A DNA stretch of 10,083 nt from Acidobacteria bacterium UBA7540 (GTDB lineage Bacteria; Acidobacteriota; Terriglobia; UBA7540): the NCBI GenBank assembly GCA_002478145.1, contig DLMI01000229.1:1-10083 (forward strand). The letters are read 5' to 3'. Position 1 is the stretch's first letter. Every line of letters begins with the position of its first letter. Positions 4,757-10,083 of this stretch are shown here, in pieces. A model generated the notes under the pieces. It had not been told where the DNA came from. It did no database searches and saw nothing but the letters and a program-made list of their open reading frames with translations. The position numbers were made by a program, and so were the translations under genes.

Positions 4757-7426
4757 ATGTCAAAGACAAGAGACAACAGCGCGACGCCGGTTGTCGCGCT
4801 CGAAATCAACAAAGGGGGCGGTTTGTCAAGGAAGCTTATGGAACTGGATCGCCAAGCCACACTCGAGAACACCTTGTTGCAGTCGCTCTATCCGGGAATT
4901 CGTGTGGCAACGGTTGATGTGCCACGGGAGCCACTCGACTCGTTCGAACAGGCTCTCGTCGAGCAGGCACTCGTCAGGATCGAGTTCGATGGCGTGCGCT
5001 ACAGCCTGGTCGGCGCGACGGGCTCTGCGAAAAATGGCAAGTTCTACGCCGTGGACACTGCACACGAAAAGAAGATAGCAGAGCGCTTCCATTGCGCGCC
5101 CCAGGCGGCGATCACTTACTTTGGCATTCTCGTCTCTTCGTGCAAAGTACGCATCGAGGCGCCGGATTGCCGGGTCTTGGTGGTCGAGGATCACGAGTTT
5201 GGCACGAACGATTGCCGAGGGTGGATTTCCCAATCACTCTTTCTCAAGCTCAATCTGCCCGCGCACCGTTTCTACCAGTTTCGTTTGGCCTTTGACAAAA
5301 CCCAGGCCAAAGGATCGTTCAAGGTGATGGATGATGATGTGGCGCAGAAGTTGGAAACTGACATCATCTTGCCCAAGTCCGCGGTCAAGCCCGATTACCG
5401 AGGTGGTCTGGTGCGTTCTTTTCGGTCGCTGCTGGGCGATCGGCAGGCGCACGCTTACCGCGGTCCCATCGTTCTCGGCATTCGTGACGTCTCCCGCGAC
5501 CTTCAGTTCAGGTCGAGTTACACGCTTGTGGAACACGCACCCACAGACTCGATTGAGCTGGAGATCAAAACTTATGCCCTACAGGAGATCGAAAAGCTGG
5601 AGGCAGCGGTGAGAGAAGGGGACTTCACGGAGCTCTTCCGTATCCTGGGAACCGAGGAGGCCCAGCGTTCGATCGATTCCGAAGAAGGAACCGCCCCGGA
5701 GTACACCAGCGTAGAGAACACTATCGTCGAGGCTGTGCTCAAGGCGGACCCGACCGGGTACGTCGTGCGACACCCATTCATTAACCGCCAGTTGCAGCGG
5801 CTGCTCGCGAAGTGGGCGTTCAAGCTGTGTACCTCGGGAGGCTTCCTGTTGCCCGGATTCACGCTCGCGGATGATGGTTACCTCCTTCTCCACGAAGGGG
5901 AAATCTTTTCGGGTTCGGATTGGATTCCACCGGACCGGGCCATTACGTCACTGCGCTGCCGACAAGGCCTTCTAGTGCGCTATCCAATCCGGATGAAAGA
6001 AGACTTGCTTCCCTTCGAGAATCTCTCGGCTCAAGAGGCGGTTGGCCTGCTGGGTGCGGACTTGAAGAATAGCGGTTGTACGCTGCCCGAGCCCCAGGTC
6101 CTAGACCTTTTCGACCAGCAGCTTCGTTTGAAGGGGACCTTCACCCAGCATTCGGAAACTGCCAAGAGAAACGGAGGCGATTACGACTTCGACCAGGTCT
6201 GCGTGGTCGAGGGTGACCGCTTTCCACGGTTCGTCCAGGACCGCTTTGCTTATCGGGAACAGAAGTTCAATCCCAAGAATAAACTCCAAAAAAAGCAAAG
6301 CCCTTGGTGGAACCTACCTCAGGTGGCGATGATGGCGCGAGGCAATCGCATCGGTTCTATCACCGATCTCAAGACATCGTGTCTCGCCGCCGGCAAGACG
6401 GACTTCGCGAACCAACTCGTTGACCAGCTTCAAAATGCCATCGACCAGTTGAAGTGGGGAACGGAGCCCGACCATAGGCTGATCAGCGAGGTGCGCAAAC
6501 AAGTCACCCCCGCACCTTGGCTGAAGCTCAAGAACAAGCGGTGTATTTCCGACATGCCGGAGCACCTCGATGTCCCTGAAACCGACAAGATCGGGAAGAT
6601 GTATGTGTTTCTCCGTCAGCACCTCAATCGGTTCTTCTCGGAGACCGCACCGCTCAGTGACTTTCGCGGGCTGATTGCAGGCGAACCCTTCACCCGCGAG
6701 ATTTACCGGGAGTGCGGCATTGTCTCGACTTTCTACGCCGTCAACATTGGACTATTGGCGGAGCGGCGCAGGAAGCTCGAAAAAGCGCTGGAGGAAGCTG
6801 AAGCCGAGTTCCAGGCCAAAAGATCTGACCCCGCAACTCGGAGGGAGGCGAACTTCAAGCGCAACCAAGCCCAGGCGGCATTGCACTTTTTCGAGGAGCG
6901 AAGCCGCCACGACCTCAAAAACCTGATCCACATGGTCCGTAAGTGGGCCGAGCAAAAGAATGGGAATCGCTTGCCTTACATGTCGGCACTGCACGCCCTT
7001 GCCTGCAAGACTGCTGAGGTGTGCCAGAACAAAGACCGACAGGGCACGGGATCGATCGTGTTCTACGCCTTCCCGCAGGAAATCGTCAACAAAATCGTGG
7101 AACGGACCGGTGGCCGGCCGATTATGGTAGCGGTTCCCGAACTCTGTGATGGCGAAGTAGAGATCGACGCTGAAGGGCGTGTTTTTTTGGTTGCTGCTTT
7201 CCCGAACGGCGACGGCAGTGTTCATGAACGCCGCATCTTCCACATGCAAGTGACGCACAAAGGCGAGGTGTTTATGGACCGCGATGGAGGCGGAAACCCG
7301 GTAATGGTTGACAGGGTTCACCCGTTCTCTATCGAACCAGGGAGGAGCGAGGTGCGCGACGGGAAGGTCATCTTTCCAGGCACGCAACAGCGCCCCTTTG
7401 TGCCGCGAAGAAAAAAGGTGGACTGA
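4757..7426 (+). CDS. Putative two-barrel (cellular RdRP/QDE-1-like) RNA polymerase homologue
   Basis: 889 residues, ATG 4757 behind AAGGAG. Blocks recall eukaryotic RDR/QDE-1 polymerases in the family's order. YSLVGATGSAKNGKFYAVD (82-100) sits where RDRs have 'FLafSsSQLR..scWf'. CRGWISQSL (153-161) resembles 'SDGIGKIS'. FRLAFDKTQAKGSFKV with K185-G186, then LPKSAVK (K207, K211), resembles barrel 1 'qiR.gg.KG...S..KF'. GFLLPGFTLADDGYLLLHEGEIF (362-384) resembles 'lMGv.DE.g.L.yGqvfv'. GLLVRYPIRMKEDLLPF (404-420) resembles 'vlvtRnPclHPGDir'. GGDYDFDQV, with D475/D477/D479, resembles the catalytic 'DLDGD' of barrel 2 and beta-prime 'DFDGDQ'. NRIGSI (530-535) and AIDQLKWG (561-568) resemble 'N.lG.i' and 'AVD..KTG'. 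A coiled coil follows (about 666-717), and the C-terminus is strongly basic (RPFVPRRKKVD). Known members extend RNA on RNA or DNA templates; YonO and crAss-phage virion polymerases are related. There is no signal peptide or membrane helix. The alignment is from memory, so fold and activity are inferred. Confidence 0.75.
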   Translation: MSKTRDNSATPVVALEINKGGGLSRKLMELDRQATLENTLLQSLYPGIRVATVDVPREPLDSFEQALVEQALVRIEFDGVRYSLVGATGSAKNGKFYAVDTAHEKKIAERFHCAPQAAITYFGILVSSCKVRIEAPDCRVLVVEDHEFGTNDCRGWISQSLFLKLNLPAHRFYQFRLAFDKTQAKGSFKVMDDDVAQKLETDIILPKSAVKPDYRGGLVRSFRSLLGDRQAHAYRGPIVLGIRDVSRDLQFRSSYTLVEHAPTDSIELEIKTYALQEIEKLEAAVREGDFTELFRILGTEEAQRSIDSEEGTAPEYTSVENTIVEAVLKADPTGYVVRHPFINRQLQRLLAKWAFKLCTSGGFLLPGFTLADDGYLLLHEGEIFSGSDWIPPDRAITSLRCRQGLLVRYPIRMKEDLLPFENLSAQEAVGLLGADLKNSGCTLPEPQVLDLFDQQLRLKGTFTQHSETAKRNGGDYDFDQVCVVEGDRFPRFVQDRFAYREQKFNPKNKLQKKQSPWWNLPQVAMMARGNRIGSITDLKTSCLAAGKTDFANQLVDQLQNAIDQLKWGTEPDHRLISEVRKQVTPAPWLKLKNKRCISDMPEHLDVPETDKIGKMYVFLRQHLNRFFSETAPLSDFRGLIAGEPFTREIYRECGIVSTFYAVNIGLLAERRRKLEKALEEAEAEFQAKRSDPATRREANFKRNQAQAALHFFEERSRHDLKNLIHMVRKWAEQKNGNRLPYMSALHALACKTAEVCQNKDRQGTGSIVFYAFPQEIVNKIVERTGGRPIMVAVPELCDGEVEIDAEGRVFLVAAFPNGDGSVHERRIFHMQVTHKGEVFMDRDGGGNPVMVDRVHPFSIEPGRSEVRDGKVIFPGTQQRPFVPRRKKVD

Positions 7427-7469
7427 GTAACAAGCTTCGCCCAGCTCGCCTATAACACAGCAACTTATC

Positions 7470-7506
7470 CTCGGGGGCTCCGGTCGACGGAGCCTCCCGG
7501 GCTTTT
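7470..7506 (+). terminator. Intrinsic terminator after the polymerase-like gene
   Basis: CTCGGG (7470-7475) pairs with CCCGGG (7496-7501, one G-T pair). GGCTCCG (7476-7482) pairs with CGGAGCC (7488-7494). T7495 is a single bulge and the loop is GTCGA. The 13-bp GC-rich stem is followed directly by CTTTT. The T-tract is short but the stem is very stable. It lies 44 bp after the stop and 43 bp before the next start, so it would separate the polymerase gene from the virB9-virD4 segment, at least partly. Confidence 0.7.
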
Positions 7507-7548
7507 CAAAAACCTTGGGAAAAGACCGCAAGGAAGGAGAAACAGCAT

Positions 7549-8406
7549 ATGAGAAGATTAATCAGCACTATCGCAGCGCTGGCGGCGCTTGTCCTGCCAG
7601 CTTGGGCCCAGAGGATCGATGTCCAGAAACCCGATCCTAACCGGATTGTGCGCGTCCAAACCGCCCTGAACCACCTGACGGTAATCGAAGTTCGTGAGCC
7701 GGTAATAACGGTGGCCGCTGGTAGCCCGGCCTTCAAGATCGAGTGGCGGGAAAATAAGGTCTTCATCCAGCCGACGGAAGCCGACGTAGCCACGAACCTC
7801 TTCATCTGGACGGCCTCCGGGCGATTGAGTTACGAACTGGAGCCTGCGGGGGCAGTCGAGCAGATGGACTTTGCCATTGACCAGCCTGCGCCGCCTCCAG
7901 CGCCGGCGCCACCGACGGCCGCAAAACTTCCTTCGCCCCCTGCAACTGCGGTGGTAGCTCCGGAGGTTCTGCTCAATGGTAGACCGATCCGAACGGATGG
8001 TTTGAAGACGCCAAAGAATCGGGTCGTGGTGTTGCTCAAGGACACCTTCCAGGGTGAAGCTAACGAACTGTTCATCCGCTATGAGGTGCGGAACGGCACC
8101 CGGGAAGCCTATACGCTGAGTACACCACAGGTCGTTGCAATCAACGTGGACCACTCTTCCCACGCCGTGGATCGTTTGTCGAACTCCCAGTTGACGGAGT
8201 CCGCAGCGGCTCGAATCAAAGTCAGCGACGAAAGGCCGGTCGACGTAGTTGGTGGAAAGCTGCGCTCTGTCCGTTTGGACCCTGGAAAAGAGACAGTGGG
8301 AGTTGTCAGCGTCAAGCTTCCGGTTAGAAAGAATGGTCCCACCGTCCTGCGCCTTATGTTTCCTCGGGACGCAAAAGGCCAACTAACCGCCACGGTGGTG
8401 CTTTAA
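7549..8406 (+). CDS. virB9: VirB9/TrbG-like exported T4SS protein with atypical C-terminal half
   Basis: 285 residues, ATG 7549 with GGAAGGAG 9 bases upstream. The signal peptide is MRRLISTIAALAALVLPAWA with cleavage after A20. The N-terminal domain (about 21-110) has the VirB9/CagX pattern: 'RIVRVQTALNHLTVIEV', then a Gly-containing strand, and 'NKVFIQPTEADVATNLFIWT' followed by RLSYELE, matching the family's 'l.ikP....TNL.i.T..R.Y.f.l'. A Pro/Ala-rich linker (about 113-131) leads to a C-terminal region of about 150 residues. That region lacks the usual VirB9 ending that binds VirB7/VirB10 and instead looks like an immunoglobulin-type beta domain (VVVLLKDTFQGEANELFIRYEVRNG). VirB9 is a periplasmic/outer-membrane core-complex subunit. 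No virB10-like gene is in the window. Confidence 0.7.
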   Translation: MRRLISTIAALAALVLPAWAQRIDVQKPDPNRIVRVQTALNHLTVIEVREPVITVAAGSPAFKIEWRENKVFIQPTEADVATNLFIWTASGRLSYELEPAGAVEQMDFAIDQPAPPPAPAPPTAAKLPSPPATAVVAPEVLLNGRPIRTDGLKTPKNRVVVLLKDTFQGEANELFIRYEVRNGTREAYTLSTPQVVAINVDHSSHAVDRLSNSQLTESAAARIKVSDERPVDVVGGKLRSVRLDPGKETVGVVSVKLPVRKNGPTVLRLMFPRDAKGQLTATVVL

Positions 8407-8408
8407 TC

Positions 8409-8633
8409 ATGACAAAGGAATTCACGCAATTAGAAGCGCGTTCTTGGTTGAGGGGTTACCTCAAGGGCCGCACGGACCTCGGACTGGGCGCGGCCATATC
8501 GACTATGGTTCTCGAGCCTGCCAATCCCTTTGAGCCCGAAGCGCCACGACATCCTAGGAAGGCTTTTGTGCTCGCTGTGTTGTGCCTCTTGGCACTTTTG
8601 GGGGTGTTCGTTCACTTCAACTTGTGGTCATGA
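8409..8633 (+). CDS. Small C-tail membrane protein of unknown function (74 aa)
   Basis: 74 residues. ATG 8409 lies two bases after the stop of the virB9-like gene, and the stop overlaps the coupling-protein start by ATGA (8630-8633), so three genes are tightly coupled. No family is recognised. It has a polar N-terminal part (LEARSWLRGYLKGRTDLGLG, then the Pro-rich EPANPFEPEAPRHPRK) and one C-terminal hydrophobic helix (about 51-71), suggesting an inner-membrane protein with its N-terminus in the cytosol. The ribosome-binding site is weak, fitting translation by re-initiation. Its fixed place before a virD4-like gene suggests a small partner of the coupling protein or of the inner-membrane complex. 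Confidence 0.65.
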   Translation: MTKEFTQLEARSWLRGYLKGRTDLGLGAAISTMVLEPANPFEPEAPRHPRKAFVLAVLCLLALLGVFVHFNLWS

Positions 8634-10083
8634 CGGTGAGACCTCCCAACTACGACCGGCGCGAATACCCACCACTTCTCGAAAGCCTTGAAATTCTCAT
8701 CGCTGTGGTTATCCTGGCGGTTAGCTGGTTCACCTGGTACGTCGCCCGCAACCGCTACCACTTTACGAGTCCCCAGGTCGAGGAGATAGCCCTGTACATG
8801 GTCATCAGTGGAGTGGGTACTGGCGGCGGCATATGGCTTCTGGCCACGCGACGATCGCGGCGCGAGAAGCAATGGCCCAGCCCTCCGCTGGTGATGTCGC
8901 CGAAACGCGATGAAGCTTTCACACGCAAGACATGGGCTCACGACGCGGTTGTGCTTGGCTACGATGTTCACGGCGAACCCTGGTTTTGGCCCGACAAGGT
9001 CCGCGTAATGCAGGGTATCGTGCTGGGCATGACCGGTTCCGGCAAGACCACCCTTCTCCGCAACATTATCAGCCAGGATCTGGCGCGAACTGTTGGCCCG
9101 CCGGAAGACCCGCGTCACATCCCCATCGTCATCTTCGACGGCAAAGGTGACCTGGAATTCTTCTACGACCTGCTGCCACATATTCATCGCGCTGGCCGCC
9201 TGCATCAACTGCGGGTGTTGAATCCCGCGCGGCCTGACATCTCCGTTCTGTACAACCCGTTCCATTGTGCGGATGACGACTACATGCCCGTCGTGAACAT
9301 GGTCTTCGGTTCATTCAACCTGCACGACGAGTTCTTTGCCAAGCACCAGCTCAACTACCTTGCCGATATCGTCCGGGTGCTGGTGTACACGGGGCTGAAG
9401 TTCAACTTCTATGACGTGCTGGTGATGGCGATCGACCAAGAAGTCTTGCGGGAGCAGGTGGAGAAGGCGACACGACGCATCGAGCGCGACGCGTTAATCA
9501 CCACCCAACGCCGCCTGAACTTCGAGATGTCGGTAAAGAATCTATATCAGTCGTTCCAGGACCGTGAGCGCGTACCCAAGATCCAGGGACTCCTGAACGA
9601 GTGCATGACCTTTCTGGATGATGAGCTGTCGGTGATCACCGGACCTTACGAAGACTTGCTCTCGATCGATGAGGTGATCGAACAGGAACTGATCCTCTTT
9701 GTGACGCTGAACGTGAACAAGAACACTGAGCCGGTGCGCGCCCTGGGGAAGATGCTGCTCCAGAACTTGCAGCTCGTAGTTGGCAAGCGTTATGAGAGCG
9801 AGGAGCAAAGGCGCCGCAGCAACCGGCCGATGTTCAGCGTCGTGCTGGATGAATTCGCCCCCTTCGGTTACCGGAACTTCGCCCAAATTCTACAGACTGC
9901 TCGCGGCACGCACACCGCGTTTCTGTTCTCCATGCAGTCGTTGCCACAGCTCATGCAGGTCGGTCGCGGATTCAAGGAAGATGTCACGTCAGCTCCCAAC
10001 ACGACCATGACGCTCCGCACCCGCGACGAGGAAACAGCGCGTTACTTCCTGCGGGCGTCGGCTGAGCACGAGGTTACGCGCCG
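8630..10083 (+). CDS. virD4: VirD4/TraG-type coupling ATPase (3' end outside window)
   Basis: The frame is open from ATG 8630 to the window end (484 full codons). Two N-terminal transmembrane helices (about 20-39 and 53-72) with a short periplasmic loop precede the nucleotide-binding domain. Walker A is GMTGSGKTT (residues 133-141, K139) and Walker B is VVLDEF (404-409, D407/E408). The motif HTAFLFSMQSLPQLMQ, with its conserved glutamines, is typical of the VirD4/TraG/TraD RecA-like domain, as is 'IVIFDGKGDLEFFYD' after the P-loop strand. Coupling proteins receive the relaxosome or protein substrates and pump them into the channel. The start is coupled by ATGA to the preceding 74-residue gene. 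The C-terminal part, including any substrate-recognition tail, is beyond the window. Confidence 0.9.
   Translation, partial: MTVRPPNYDRREYPPLLESLEILIAVVILAVSWFTWYVARNRYHFTSPQVEEIALYMVISGVGTGGGIWLLATRRSRREKQWPSPPLVMSPKRDEAFTRKTWAHDAVVLGYDVHGEPWFWPDKVRVMQGIVLGMTGSGKTTLLRNIISQDLARTVGPPEDPRHIPIVIFDGKGDLEFFYDLLPHIHRAGRLHQLRVLNPARPDISVLYNPFHCADDDYMPVVNMVFGSFNLHDEFFAKHQLNYLADIVRVLVYTGLKFNFYDVLVMAIDQEVLREQVEKATRRIERDALITTQRRLNFEMSVKNLYQSFQDRERVPKIQGLLNECMTFLDDELSVITGPYEDLLSIDEVIEQELILFVTLNVNKNTEPVRALGKMLLQNLQLVVGKRYESEEQRRRSNRPMFSVVLDEFAPFGYRNFAQILQTARGTHTAFLFSMQSLPQLMQVGRGFKEDVTSAPNTTMTLRTRDEETARYFLRASAEHEVTR

Noticed and set aside
7451..7456. TATAAC as a -10 box for the virB9-like gene
   Set aside because: No acceptable -35 lies 16-18 bases upstream, and transcripts from here would run straight into the terminator at 7470-7506.
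6752..7531. Minus-strand open frame of 259 residues
   Set aside because: It is antisense to the polymerase-like gene and its terminator, with no recognisable product; it is a GC-driven shadow.
7558..8382. Minus-strand open frame of 274 residues
   Set aside because: It lies opposite almost the whole VirB9-like gene, whose signal peptide and family motifs are clear, and its translation is Arg/Cys-rich with no domain.

Overview
The window is a piece of a conjugative type IV secretion system (T4SS) locus from a moderately GC-rich bacterium. Every supported gene lies on the + strand. Strong AGGAGG-type Shine-Dalgarno sites and the style of the T4SS proteins would fit an environmental lineage such as Acidobacteriota or a neighbouring phylum, but taxonomy is a low-confidence guess. 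No relaxase, integrase, oriT or replication gene is visible, so integrative element versus plasmid cannot be decided.

Layout: (1) 1-537, C-terminal end of a VirB4 ATPase; (2) 564-2231, two tandem, related, exported VirB5/TrbJ-like proteins; (3) 2233-3126, a polytopic VirB6/TrbL-like protein; (4) 3175-3930, a VirB8-like bitopic protein; (5) 3931-4029, a hairpin-rich spacer, then 4030-4326, a 98-residue unknown basic protein; (6) 4327-4756, 430 bp without a credible gene but dense in potential RNA hairpins; (7) 4757-7426, an 889-residue protein followed by a good intrinsic terminator at 7470-7506; (8) 7549-8406, an exported VirB9-like protein with an atypical C-terminal half; (9) 8409-8633, a 74-residue membrane protein; (10) 8630-10083, a VirD4/TraG-type coupling ATPase that runs off the window.

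The remarkable gene is the 889-residue protein. Reading it by eye, its segments appear in the same order as the conserved blocks of the cellular (eukaryotic RNA-silencing, QDE-1/RDR-type) RNA-dependent RNA polymerases. These are the two-double-psi-beta-barrel polymerases, to which YonO and the virion RNA polymerase of crAss-like phages are also related. The blocks include a lysine-containing first barrel (K185-G186, K207, K211) and a D475-x-D477-x-D479 metal-binding loop in the setting GGDYDFDQV, which also resembles the DFDGDQ loop of RNA polymerase beta-prime. Such a polymerase embedded in a conjugation operon, between virB8-like and virB9-like genes, with its own structured leader and terminator, is not part of any T4SS layout I know.

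The VirB4, B5, B6, B8, B9 and VirD4 homologues would build the envelope channel and feed DNA or protein into it. The polymerase could be an accessory that acts on the transferred single strand, by priming or early transcription in the recipient, or could itself be a T4SS substrate. That role is inference; the homology of motifs is what the sequence shows.
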